Shown here: positions 55,842 to 64,000 of the stretch, piece by piece
How positions within the stretch are numbered: position 1 is the stretch's first letter
Layout: each line of letters starts with the position of its first letter
NCBI GenBank assembly: GCA_963718635.1
Contig: OY970367.1
Span: forward strand, 5,890,001 to 5,954,000
DNA from: JAIOQJ01 sp963718635
GTDB taxonomy: Bacteria > Planctomycetota > Planctomycetia > Gemmatales > Gemmataceae
Direction: 5' to 3'
DNA length: 64,000 bases
Program-made: the position numbers and the translations under genes
The notes under the pieces: model-generated
Databases searched by the model: none
The model's input: only the letters and a program-made list of their open reading frames with translations
What the model was told of the DNA's origin: nothing

Positions 55842-56769
55842 ATGCCTCAGAGTGAAATCGATCGCCGACATTTACTGAAAGGGGCCGTCGTGGCCGCCGC
55901 CATCACGCCCTTCGCTGCCGCGCAGGGCGCCGAAGGCAAAACCGTAGCCAACGGCCGTATCAATCAATCGCTCGTATTCTGGTGTTTCAACGCCACGGGC
56001 GACAAATGGGATATTGAAACGACGTGCAAGAACGCCGTCGCGCTCGGGCTGAAATCGGTCGAGCTGTGCGGGCCGGAGCATTGGCCAACGCTGAAAAAAC
56101 ATGGGCTCACGTGCGCCATCGCGCCCAATGGAATGCCGGGCGCTCCGTTCATGAAGGGCTTCAACAATCCGCGCTATCACGACGAAGTAATCACCGTCAC
56201 CAAGAAGATGATCGATGCCTGCGCCGAGGCCGGGGTGCCCGCGGTCATTGGTTTCACCGGCTTTAAATGGAAGGATGCCGACGACGCCAAGAGTGGCGAA
56301 ATCTCGCGCGAAGAGGGCGAGAAGAACTGCATCAAAGGCCTGAAAGACATTGCCGGCTATGCGGAGCAAAAGAAGATCACCATCTGCATCGAACACTTAA
56401 ACACGCGACAGCTCGCACCCCATGAAAGGGCATCCCGGCTACCAGGGAGACGATCTCGATTACCTGTCCGGCATCCTGCGCCAGGTTGCATCGCCACGCG
56501 TAAAACTGCTGTTCGACATATACCATGTGCAAATCATGCACGGCGACATCATCCGGCGCATTGAACAAAACAAAGATGTGATCGGACATGTCCACACGGC
56601 CGGGAATCCCGGCCGAGGCGAACTGGATGACAATCAGGAAATCTGGTATCCGCCGATCATGCGAAAGCTGCTCGACATCAAATATGAAGGCTACGTCGGG
56701 CAAGAATTTATCCCGACGCGCGATGCACTGAAAGGGCTGCGCGAAGCAGTGAAGCTTTGCGACGTGTGA
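55842..56769 (+). CDS. Exported TIM-barrel isomerase, hydroxypyruvate isomerase-like, frameshifted
   Basis: AP endonuclease-2 fold (xylose isomerase-like) protein. The N-terminus DRRHLLKGAVVAAAITPFAA resembles a twin-arginine signal. Core motifs: NQSLVFWCF, ALGLKSVELCGPEHW, AGVPAVIGFTG, KKITICIEHLNTR, then a +1 shift near 56410 and MKGHPGYQGDDLDYL, KLLFDIYHVQIMHGD, IGHVHTAGNPGRGELDDNQE and YVGQEFIPTRD, with the metal-binding Glu, Asp, His and Glu of Hyi-like enzymes. Acts probably on a sugar acid or ketose in the periplasm. Confidence 0.87.
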
Positions 56770-56779
56770 TTCTGATTCA

Positions 56780-58501
56780 TCAGTACCGCAGCGATAAGCC
56801 GACGTTGACGCCCTGCATCCAAAGGGCTTCATCGCGGAAATGAAAGGTCGGGTTATTCGGCGTCTGGACGCTGTTTTGGAATGGGAAGTTGGTAGGATCA
56901 ATGGCGGTATCGATCTGACGGCCCGGGCGTACGAGATTCGACACGTACATGAAGTTATAGCCGACAAAGCCTGACGCCCAAGGAGTGAACTTGTAGCCGA
57001 CGGTGGCCAACGCTTCCGGTACAAAGGCGCTTCGCGATCGATTGTACGAACCAATGTTGGACGAAAGAGCCAGGAGGTTCGCGCGAGCGTTCATCGATTG
57101 GCCGGCGAAATCAATATTCGAAGCCCCGTCGATGCGGACGTGCTCATCCATCACGCCATAGGCGATTTTTCCGGTAACGCTGGCGAAAAGTCTTGAGCCT
57201 TCATATCGCCAACGTAAACCGATCTGGCCGCCGTAGAAGTGATTCTGCGTTCCGAAATAGTCGTAGCCGCTCGATTGATAAGTCCCGTCGGGAAGAGCGC
57301 TCTGCTGGCTGATCTGCAACTTTTCGGTCACATCGAGATAACGGAAGCCGGCAATGAAATTAAGGCTAGGTCCGGTGCCGAACGAATTGAAAAGCAAGTG
57401 CGCTTCTCCGCCGTCGGCATGGAAGGAGCTATTCACGTGAATGGCGCCCGTGAGGCCACCGAGAATGGAGACGGGCACAATATCGCTTTCGCCCGCAGCT
57501 AAATTGTAAAAAGGCCGGCCGAGAATCGCGCGCGGCGAACCTGCGAAAGATTCATTGGCGCCCGACTGCCCAAACCAGAAGTAGCTTGCCTCAACTCCGA
57601 TCGTCTGGGCGTCGTTGAGCCATAGGCCGAACGTGGCGCGCGTCCCATTAAGCGGATCGAAGACCTTGCGCCCGCCAGGCGAAAGATCGGTAACCTGCGA
57701 GGCGGGGAAAAAGGTTTGCCCCGGCTGCACTCCGGTATATTCCCGAACCAAAGCTGGCACGGGCATCGCTTTCACAAACCACATCAGGTATTCAGCGCTC
57801 CCCCAAACGCTTGGCCCGATTAACCGAGCCGGCGCTTCTGTAGCGAAAGCGCCGGGGCCATCGACAGTCCATGTCGTCAATGGCGCTGCGGGTGAAACCG
57901 GAAGTTGACTGGCAGGCGTGCCGGCGTTTTGAAAGGGCGGAGATCCTGCACCTTGAGCGATCGTCTTGTTGGTGATGGGTGGCGAAGTATAGCCTGGTGT
58001 TGCCGACAGATCGGCGGCCACTCCGGGGACCGGCGGCAGGGCAGGCATGCTCGCGAGCGCCGGTTTAATGGCCGATTGAATGGATTGTTTTTGCTCAAGC
58101 AGAGGCAAGGGGAGCGATGAATTGGGCTGAGCGATGATCGGCGCTGGCGCCACGAGTGGATTCGGCAACGTAATCGGGAGAGAATCGACCATTGCCTTCG
58201 ATGGAGGCGGATTAGATACGTCGGTAAGCCGCGGCTTAGGAGAAGTTATCTCCGGCGCTGATGAGGCAGGAGGCGGAGATGGAATGGCAGGGATTTCCAA
58301 GTCCGTTACCGGAGCGATAATCCCCTCGCTCAGTGGAGGCTCGGGGGAGAGGTCCACCCTCTCCACCGGCGGCGCAGGTTTGGATGCAGGGAACGCAATG
58401 ATACCGTACGGAGACTGGGGCAAGATGGGCGGCGTTTGGGCGATCGCTCCACATGGACAGGCCAGCATGGCCATAAGGCCGCCAAAAATTCCCTTGTGCA
58501 T
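56780..58501 (-). CDS. BBP7-type outer membrane beta-barrel protein
   Basis: Outer membrane protein with signal peptide (HKGIFGGLMAMLACPCGAIA) and a long Pro/Ser-rich disordered region (residues about 30-220, for example PPASSAPEITSPKPRL), then a beta-barrel part beginning SVWGSAEYLMWFVKAMPVPA. The barrel shows alternating aromatic strands and ends MQGVNVGLSLRY with the C-terminal aromatic residue needed for barrel insertion. The pattern matches BBP7 proteins, which are largely planctomycete. Start 58501 (MHKG) is preferred; an ATG at 58519 adds six residues. Function unknown. Confidence 0.85.
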   Translation of the reverse strand: MHKGIFGGLMAMLACPCGAIAQTPPILPQSPYGIIAFPASKPAPPVERVDLSPEPPLSEGIIAPVTDLEIPAIPSPPPASSAPEITSPKPRLTDVSNPPPSKAMVDSLPITLPNPLVAPAPIIAQPNSSLPLPLLEQKQSIQSAIKPALASMPALPPVPGVAADLSATPGYTSPPITNKTIAQGAGSPPFQNAGTPASQLPVSPAAPLTTWTVDGPGAFATEAPARLIGPSVWGSAEYLMWFVKAMPVPALVREYTGVQPGQTFFPASQVTDLSPGGRKVFDPLNGTRATFGLWLNDAQTIGVEASYFWFGQSGANESFAGSPRAILGRPFYNLAAGESDIVPVSILGGLTGAIHVNSSFHADGGEAHLLFNSFGTGPSLNFIAGFRYLDVTEKLQISQQSALPDGTYQSSGYDYFGTQNHFYGGQIGLRWRYEGSRLFASVTGKIAYGVMDEHVRIDGASNIDFAGQSMNARANLLALSSNIGSYNRSRSAFVPEALATVGYKFTPWASGFVGYNFMYVSNLVRPGRQIDTAIDPTNFPFQNSVQTPNNPTFHFRDEALWMQGVNVGLSLRY

Positions 58502-58604
58502 GGCCGGTTCGATCCCCATTGCGAAGTTACGCCTGTTCGATTTCGCCTCATGCCATGAACTTGAGAGAAAATCCAGATGAATTTCAGGAGTGCATTCAAT
58601 CTGC

Positions 58605-58752
58605 GGTCAGAGCCGCGACCGTTAGGAATTTTCTTGTAGGGTGGGTGAAGGCTTTGCGCAACCCACGCGAAACTTTCAGGGCCGCTGGGACTTTGCGCGA
58701 CCATCTTCAAATCGCAACGGTGGGTTACGCAAAGGCTTCACCCACCCTACAA
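58605..58752. repeat. Family F unit and complete family D inverted repeat
   Basis: GTCAGAGCCGCGACCGTTAG (family F) precedes an inverted repeat with 33-bp arms: TTGTAGGGTGGGTGAAGGCT... at 58634-58666 and its complement at 58720-58752, two mismatches. The arms contain the GGCTTTGCG / CGCAAAG core shared by the copies at 10.4 and 45.2 kb. Confidence 0.82.
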
Positions 58753-58819
58753 ACTCGAAGCGGGCAATACACTATGCTGAAACCGGGGACGTCACCCTTT
58801 CGCCAGCAGACTGTGCATC

Positions 58820-59707
58820 ATGCTCCGTTTCGATCCTTCCGAGCTTCGAAAATACGCCGGCCTTACGTTGCTGGCTCGCAACGTCGTCGAAGGATTTCTC
58901 TCAGGCGTGCATCGCAGTCCGTTCAAAGGGTTTTCGATTGAATTTGCCGAGCATCGCCAATATTCGCCCGGAGATGAGATTCGCCACATCGACTGGCGCG
59001 CCTTCGGCAAGACTGATCGCTATTACATCAAGGAGTACGAAGAAGAGACCAATCTGAAAGCGTATTTACTGGTCGATGCGTCCGGGAGCATGGCATTCAA
59101 AGGCAGAGGCAAGCAGCCGAGCAAGTTTCAATATGCACAGTATATTGCTGCGTCGCTTTCATTCTTGATGTTGCATCAACTGGATGCCGTAGGCCTGATC
59201 GTTCATGACACGGCCGTGCGTAAACTCATTCCTCCAAAGACGAGTCCGAAGCATCTGCTCAATGTTCTTCGCGCCTTGGAAACAATCAAGCCAGGCGGCG
59301 AGACGGCTATGGCGCCGCTTTGGCACGAACTGGCTGGGCACTATCTGAAGCAGCGCGGACTTGTCATTATTCTTTCTGATTTCTTCGACGACCTGGAAGC
59401 CCTGACGCGTGCTTTACGCCATCTAAAACATCGCAAGCACGAAGTGATTCTTTTCCACATCCTCGATCCAGACGAAATCGATTTTCCATTCGGCAAGTTG
59501 ACGCAATTTCGCAACCTCGAAAATCGAAACGACTTGCAAATGCTCGATGCCCGCCGTTTGCGCGAGGAATACTTGAAGAATTTTGGAGACTTCTGCGAGC
59601 AGTTGCGGCAGCGGTCTGGAAACATGCATATAGACTACCATCTGATGCGCACCGATGAGCCGGTCGACCGAGCGCTGGGCATCTACTTGTCGCGCCGGCA
59701 GCGCTAG
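58820..59707 (+). CDS. DUF58 (VWA-like) domain protein
   Basis: 295 residues. The DUF58 signature EFAEHRQYSPGDEIRHIDWR is followed by a von Willebrand A-like domain with a MIDAS-type AYLLVDASGSMAF and LVIILSDFFDD. DUF58 proteins usually work with a MoxR ATPase as metal- or cofactor-insertion chaperones; the nearest candidate in the window is the AAA gene at 50726, not adjacent. There is no transmembrane helix. The TAG stop lies in the first arm of the following hairpin array. Confidence 0.9.
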   Translation: MLRFDPSELRKYAGLTLLARNVVEGFLSGVHRSPFKGFSIEFAEHRQYSPGDEIRHIDWRAFGKTDRYYIKEYEEETNLKAYLLVDASGSMAFKGRGKQPSKFQYAQYIAASLSFLMLHQLDAVGLIVHDTAVRKLIPPKTSPKHLLNVLRALETIKPGGETAMAPLWHELAGHYLKQRGLVIILSDFFDDLEALTRALRHLKHRKHEVILFHILDPDEIDFPFGKLTQFRNLENRNDLQMLDARRLREEYLKNFGDFCEQLRQRSGNMHIDYHLMRTDEPVDRALGIYLSRRQR

Positions 59708-59948
59708 CGAAGAGTTGTCCCGTTCTTCGCTGGCGCTTTGGGCTCGGAATACCGCCCACAAGCCTGTAACGCTCCCGAATACAGCGTCTACAAGCCCGAA
59801 GCGCTAGCGAAGAGTTGTCCCGTTCTTCGCTCGCGCTTCGGGCTCGGAATACCGCGCCCACAAGCCTGTAACGCTCCCCGGATACAGCGTCTACAAGCCT
59901 GAAGCGCCAGCGAAGAGGTCTCGTTCTTCGCTGGCGCTTCAGGCTCGT
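59699..59948. repeat. Array of three hairpin units, repeat family B
   Basis: Three copies about 110 bp apart of the hairpin seen at 3.66-3.85 kb: GCGCTAGCGAAGAGTTG / TTCTTCGCTGGCGCTTTGGG, CCCGAAGCGCTAGCGAAGAG / TTCTTCGCTCGCGCTTCGGG and CCTGAAGCGCCAGCGAAGAG / TTCTTCGCTGGCGCTTCAGG. The linkers (CCGCCCACAAGCCTGTAACG, ATACAGCGTCTACAAG) repeat too but differ from those of the first array. The array separates two convergent genes. Confidence 0.85.
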
Positions 59949-59981
59949 GCTGTGTGCAGCTTCATAAAAAGGCAATTCGCT

Positions 59982-61760
59982 TCAGCCGCTCTCCAGCGCC
60001 TTATCGGCTGCCATCGTGGTAGATGAATCGTCGTTGTCGAACAACGCTCTGAAATTGAGATCGATACGGCGGAGAGCGATCCGCAAGAAATATTCCCCGG
60101 CTTCGAGATCGGCAATGTATTGTGAGTTGGGCACTCCGGCGGGACATTGGACCAGCAGGTGATCGAGCCGGCTTAGAACGCAGCTGCCGACGTAAAGATC
60201 GATGGCGATGTCGGCCAGGCGTTCGTGCAGGTACTGCGCCTGAATGAAGCGCTCCTCGGTAGCGCACTTCTTAAAGACCCATGGGAGATTCAATCCCAGC
60301 CGCTTCACCTGTTTTGCCAATTGCCCGGCCAGTCCGGACAAGGTTTGATTGCGCACCGGAACCGTCGGCAGCGCAGCGAATGGCAACCACTTCCAAAGAT
60401 GCCCAAATGCCCATCCAGTCAGTTTCAAAGGGTTCTTTCGGATACGGTCGAGTTTCATTCCGGGGGCTCGACAGCCTACCACGGCAATGAAGGCCTTCAA
60501 TACGTCGTTGGCGCCTTCGCCAATCGTGTTGATACGCGCGTCGCGCATCATGCGCTCGTATGGTTCGTTGCAGAAATAGGCTTGGCCGCCGAAGATTTGG
60601 ATGGTGTCGTTAACGATCGTCCAAAGGTGTTCGGTGGCGAAGACTTTGAGAATCGCCGTCTCGAGCATGTAGTCTTCGGCGCCGCGATCGATGAAGGCGG
60701 CACATTGCACCGTGGCCGCCTCCATGGCAAAAGAATGAGCCGCCATGAACGCAATCTTCTTTTTCACCATTTCGAAATCGGCGATTGGCTGTTGAAATTG
60801 CACACGGCTCTTCGCGTGTTTGACGGCTGCTTCCACGCATACTTTGGCCGTGCCGGCACAACTGGCGCCGAAAGTTGTACGGCCGAAATCGAGAACCGTC
60901 AGGGCAACCTTGAGGCCTTTGCCCACTTGACCAAGCACATTGTCAGTGGGCACATGCATATTCGTGAAACGCATGCGACCCGTGGCCGTTCCCTTGATGC
61001 CGCATTTGGGCATGCGCGCTTCGAGGATCTCGAACCCGGGCATATCGGGCGTAACCAGGAAAGCAGTGATTTTGGTTTCATTTGGATTCTGTGCCGTCGG
61101 CGCCGGCGTTCGCGCCATCACCGTTAAGACGTCCGCCAGCGCGGCATTGGTGATGTAGCGCTTCTCGCCGTTGAGCGTCCATCCGCCATCGGCAACGGGG
61201 ATCGCCATAGTCTGCACGTTGCCGGCATCCGAGCCCGCGTTCGTTTCCGTCAGCGCAAACGCCGCCAATTTACGGCCGGCGACGAGATCAGGCAGCCATT
61301 TCGCTTTTTGTTCCGGCGTGCCGAACAGCAACAGCGCACGGATGCCGATACTGTGGTGGGCGTTTACGAAAACCCCAGTCGATGCGCAATGCCCGCCGAT
61401 CACTTCCATTACCCGACAAAAAGCCTGTTGCGAGTACCCCAGTCCGCCGACATCGGGAGGCGCCGCCATGCCGAGTACGCCCAACTGGGCTAAGCCTTCA
61501 ATGACTTCGCGGGGAATGTCAGCGTCGCGATCAATGGCGGCTGCGTCGATTTTATCGATTGCAAATTGCCGAACCTTCGCCAATGTCTGACCGATCGCCG
61601 TTTCCGCCTCGGCAGCAAGAGTGGGATAGGGAAACACCAGCGAGGCATTGAAATGGCCGAAGAAAAGCGCTTTCGCGAACCCAAGCGTTTCCGGGCCGCT
61701 AAATAAAAGCTCCTCGGCCTCTTTCTTCTGCTTGGACAATTGCGCAGCGGTCAACGCCAT
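59982..61760 (-). CDS. Acyl-CoA dehydrogenase (VLCAD/ACAD9-like)
   Basis: 592-residue FAD enzyme of fatty-acid beta-oxidation. N-terminal domain IPREVIEGLAQLGVLGMAAP, FAD/substrate motifs AFALTETNAGSDAGN and YITNAALADVLTVMAR, arm VLDFGRTTFGASCAGTA, FQQPIADFEMVKKKIAFMAA and the catalytic Glu region IQIFGGQAYFCNEPYERMMR / DARINTIGEGANDVL. The C-terminal extension of about 170 residues (LTGWAFGHLWKWLPFAALPT onward) is like that of membrane-associated very-long-chain enzymes. No electron-transfer flavoprotein gene is nearby. Confidence 0.92.
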   Translation of the reverse strand: MALTAAQLSKQKKEAEELLFSGPETLGFAKALFFGHFNASLVFPYPTLAAEAETAIGQTLAKVRQFAIDKIDAAAIDRDADIPREVIEGLAQLGVLGMAAPPDVGGLGYSQQAFCRVMEVIGGHCASTGVFVNAHHSIGIRALLLFGTPEQKAKWLPDLVAGRKLAAFALTETNAGSDAGNVQTMAIPVADGGWTLNGEKRYITNAALADVLTVMARTPAPTAQNPNETKITAFLVTPDMPGFEILEARMPKCGIKGTATGRMRFTNMHVPTDNVLGQVGKGLKVALTVLDFGRTTFGASCAGTAKVCVEAAVKHAKSRVQFQQPIADFEMVKKKIAFMAAHSFAMEAATVQCAAFIDRGAEDYMLETAILKVFATEHLWTIVNDTIQIFGGQAYFCNEPYERMMRDARINTIGEGANDVLKAFIAVVGCRAPGMKLDRIRKNPLKLTGWAFGHLWKWLPFAALPTVPVRNQTLSGLAGQLAKQVKRLGLNLPWVFKKCATEERFIQAQYLHERLADIAIDLYVGSCVLSRLDHLLVQCPAGVPNSQYIADLEAGEYFLRIALRRIDLNFRALFDNDDSSTTMAADKALESG

Positions 61761-61913
61761 ACGAAGACTCCGGAAAGTTGCAGGGGCGACCCCCAGCGAA
61801 GCCTACCCAGTGTATTCTATCCTGTCGAGACATCCTCCAATACGAGTGGGGATGAAAAGAGGACGGGCGCGAAACCGTAACGTCACGCAAAATCAAATTG
61901 ATTTGGGAGCGCG

Positions 61914-62290
61914 CCTAAGCTAGTAAGGAGCGCTGCGCAAGCGCGAGAAATCTATTTACCCGGCGCCGGCGAGCCGAGCAGCGTAAGCTGCCGGGTTCTG
62001 TCTCCGCCCGCGGATTACGCTGCTCGACGCACCCGCAACGCTAACCGGGCTGCGAGCCGCGGCTTGACCGTAAATCAGAAGACGCTTCCGGAAATATCTC
62101 CGGAAGCGTATTTGCGAGAAAATCGTGGGAAAACGGACGGCCGAAATTCGGTATGTGGAATTCGGATTGCGGAATAAAGCGAAGAGATCAAACGCTCGTC
62201 GCTCAATCGTTCGTCTGTCTGACGTTCAACGTTCGGGAAATATTTCCCGAAGGTTGAACCCGAGAAAATTGTGGGAAAACGAACGACAGG
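61914..62290. repeat. Repeat block: edge motif, family K, two inverted family A copies
   Basis: CCTAAGCTAGTA at 61914-61925, a family K palindrome (GAGCAGCGTAAGCTGC) near 61975, then two family A elements in reverse orientation: a 28-bp palindrome at 62082-62109 (one mismatch at the centre) with ATTTGCGAGAAAATCGTGGG after it, and a 34-bp one at 62225-62258 whose core flanks read CGGG/CCCG, followed by AAAATTGTGGGAAAACGAAC. Confidence 0.86.
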
Positions 62291-62326
62291 AAAACAAAAC
62301 CACAGTCGATGCCTAATAGTAAGATG

Positions 62327-62370
62327 AAAAAAAAGGCATCAGCAGCGCCTTCCTTGGCGCCGCTGATGCC
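62327..62370 (-). terminator. Strong intrinsic terminator on the minus strand
   Basis: Read on the minus strand: stem GGCATCAGCGGCGCC, loop AAGGAA, stem GGCGCTGCTGATGCC (15 bp with one mismatch), then eight T residues. It is the most canonical rho-independent terminator in the window, yet no coding gene ends at it. Confidence 0.85.
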
Positions 62371-63480
62371 TCGATTGAGGTCGAGATGCATCATGCATCA
62401 GACCCCTCGGCGCTCATCCCGACCGGGATCGCTACGGATCGGCCGCTGATCCAGCAATCGATTCGTCCCGCGCCTTCATGGCGCTGTAGCGGAGCTTCCC
62501 TGCCCCAAGGATGATTCCCGGCCGCAATGAGTCAAGTGGTTCGTTGCGAGGCGCGCATTCCGGTCGCACGTCCATTTGCAACCGCGCCTGCGCGATCCAT
62601 GAACCATTGATTCAGGTGAAAGAAAATAATGATAATGATGACGTTTCAAACTGAGCGAACCGAACAGGCGGTCAAGCGTTTAACGAGGAGGCCCTTTATC
62701 ATTGACGGCAGGCGCGCTTGGCCGCGGAGAGAAGATTTCGCAAGCCTTGTGGGCGGGATAGGCAGTCCCGATGGCGTTCTTGCTGAGTTTCATTCTCGAA
62801 CCCATGTCCTAAGAAATCGATCATTCGGAAAAAGCAGGCGATAGGTTAAGAGGATACCGTCCAGCTGGAGGATGTCAACCCACAGTCTGCAAAAAATTCG
62901 CGCCGCGCTACAAGTTGAAAAACCCGGCTTTTCATCGAGAAAACGAGCTTTTCTTCAGTCTCCGCCTTGCTCATATGTTAGAACGTGAATGCGACATCGC
63001 ACTCGTCCAAATCCGATAACCTGTTGAAGCGCACGAATTTGGAGCTGAAAGCAATGCGGGACAAGTGAACGCCCAAAAATCTTGAAAAAAATTGGTTCTG
63101 AATTGAAGGTGACTGGGTAAAACGAGCTTCAGATTGCAATCAGCCATCGGTGTGGCCAGATGGGTAAAAAAACCTCCGCCAGTGCCGTGTGAAGATGCTT
63201 TTGGGAACCCGCGATTAAGAGGGGTGCCTCGAACCCGGCTTTAGGATCCCGCTTTGTCCACCTCGTGAAGAGGAATTGGCAGGCATGCTAGCCCCGGATC
63301 GCGATTCGGCCCCCAGCAGGTTCTCATAGGTTCGCCAAAAAACACATCCCATCACGTACACCGCAGAGGTTCTAAGAATAATACCCAGGCGTTCTCGTAT
63401 AAACAAGAGGATGATCGCCCCGGATTCGCGAACGCCCGCTGCGAACCGAAAGAGCTACCGGTTAGTGAAACTTTTTTGTT
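62371..63480 (-). other. Unassigned stretch upstream of the minus-strand terminator, possible RNA gene
   Basis: No convincing protein-coding gene is seen on either strand. The first 250 bp before the terminator (62371-62620, minus strand) are GC-rich with several short inverted repeats (for example GATCCCGGTCGGGATGAG and CAGCGCCATGAAGGCGC), followed farther upstream by an AT-rich stretch to about 63200. I could not match it to tmRNA, RNase P RNA, 6S RNA, SRP RNA or a known riboswitch. A 63-codon minus-strand frame at 63215-63406 has no supporting feature. Confidence 0.4.
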
Positions 63481-63499
63481 GCATTGAGGGGAAAAGAGA

Positions 63500-63883
63500 A
63501 TGGCGCGTCTTGCAATCTTTTTCGGGCTGCTTTTAATCGCTGTCGGCTTGGTCGGCTATTTTCAGCCCGATCTCTTTGGCGCCTACGATCAAACAAAGAT
63601 CAGCCCGACTGCACTTATCCCCGCCTTTATCGGCGCGGGGATCGCGCTGTGCGGTCTGCTCACCGTGGCCATGCCGAACTTACGCAAACACGCCATGCAC
63701 GTCGCGGCTCTGCTTGGCGTGTTCGGCTTCCTCGGCGGCTTCATGCCGCTCAGGAGTTCGGAGTTCAATATGAGCAAGGCGTCGGCCGTGTCAGGCGCCT
63801 TGCTCAGCGGCATCTGCCTGGTGTTCATCATTCTCTGCGTTAAATCGTTTATCGACGCTCGCAAAGCTCGGCAGACGCTTTAA
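63500..63883 (+). CDS. Small four-helix membrane protein
   Basis: 127 residues with four predicted membrane helices (LAIFFGLLLIAVGLVGYF, LIPAFIGAGIALCGLLTVAM, HVAALLGVFGFLGGFMPL, VSGALLSGICLVFIILCVKS) and short polar loops, plus a basic C-terminus. GAGGGGAAAAGAG lies just before ATG 63500, so the start is sound. No family name is recognised. The last 117 bp of the window after it show no feature. Confidence 0.82.
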   Translation: MARLAIFFGLLLIAVGLVGYFQPDLFGAYDQTKISPTALIPAFIGAGIALCGLLTVAMPNLRKHAMHVAALLGVFGFLGGFMPLRSSEFNMSKASAVSGALLSGICLVFIILCVKSFIDARKARQTL

Positions 63884-64000
63884 GCGACCGGCGAGCAGAT
63901 GAACTCCGGTAAGAGCAGCTCCATGGTGTTTTATTTCGCCGACAGGCAGCGATGGTTGGAGTCTCCAAGCGGCTTTTTAATCTCTCAACAATTTATTCCC

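Noticed and set aside
1265..56420. Programmed ribosomal frameshifting as the cause of the split genes
   Set aside because: There is no common slippery heptamer or downstream structure, the shifts go in both directions, and several fall inside catalytic motifs of housekeeping enzymes.
62629..62844. 71-codon plus-strand frame in the long intergenic region
   Set aside because: No ribosome-binding site of good spacing, no recognisable pattern, and it crosses the likely minus-strand transcript.
63200..63330. tRNA-like GGGTTCGAGGC on the minus strand
   Set aside because: The bases next to it cannot form a 5-bp T stem or an acceptor stem, and no anticodon arm can be placed.
63215..63406. 63-codon minus-strand frame
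   Set aside because: Gly/Ser/Arg-rich C-terminal half without domain features; it could as well be part of an RNA gene.

Overview
The window looks like a planctomycete chromosome, probably near Pirellulales or Gemmatales. That call is inference from gene content: an FHA-GAF-sigma54 activator, an ECF sigma factor, a BBP7-type outer membrane protein, a TIGR03790 protein, a sulfatase, an exosortase/EpsI exopolysaccharide locus, multihaem cytochromes, a DUF1778/GNAT toxin-antitoxin pair, and intergenic regions packed with palindromic repeats. No rRNA, tRNA, CRISPR array, transposase or integrase was recognised.

Layout: 1-1.6 kb, lipid carrier and phospholipid genes uppS (cut by the left edge) and cdsA. 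1.8-7.3 kb, signal transduction: a sigma54 activator, then a response regulator, histidine kinase and ECF sigma factor apparently in one operon. 7.3-11.3 kb, a GH18 chitinase, a YchF-like GTPase and a GNAT/DUF1778 toxin-antitoxin pair. 11.3-13.1 kb, decayed coding sequence. 13.1-20.3 kb, all forward: hrpB, leuC, a nucleotidyltransferase-NAD kinase fusion, and three diverged copies of one two-gene toxin-antitoxin-like module. 20.4-24.4 kb, a multihaem cytochrome cluster. 24.5-28.1 kb, HEAT-repeat protein, zinc-ribbon membrane protein, TetR regulator with operator. 28.3-35.4 kb, an adaptor/ATPase/two-permease export operon interrupted by a HEPN-like gene pair. 36-37.7 kb, a sulfatase. 38-43.7 kb, exosortase, chain-length/tyrosine-kinase-like protein, EpsI, priming sugar transferase and glycosyltransferase. 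43.7-50.4 kb, mostly accessory genes: TIGR03790, DUF2252, Tat-exported phosphoesterase, SUKH protein, DUF433/DUF5615 pair, S1/P1 nuclease. 50.7-61.8 kb, ChlI/MoxR-like AAA ATPase, SDR, MBL hydrolase, MFS transporter divergent from a TIM-barrel sugar isomerase, BBP7, DUF58 and acyl-CoA dehydrogenase. 61.8-63.5 kb, a long non-coding stretch with palindromes and a strong minus-strand terminator; then a small membrane protein.

Two properties run through the whole window. First, about seventeen genes are broken by single frameshifts while all their domains stay intact on both sides; the events are mostly +1 and scattered, which points to sequence error, not decay, so such genes are given here as one spanning feature. 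Second, at least eight families of palindromic repeats fill the intergenic spaces. One has compensating substitutions in its stem, one has MITE-like terminal inverted repeats and sits inside operons, and several supply the stop codon of the neighbouring gene.
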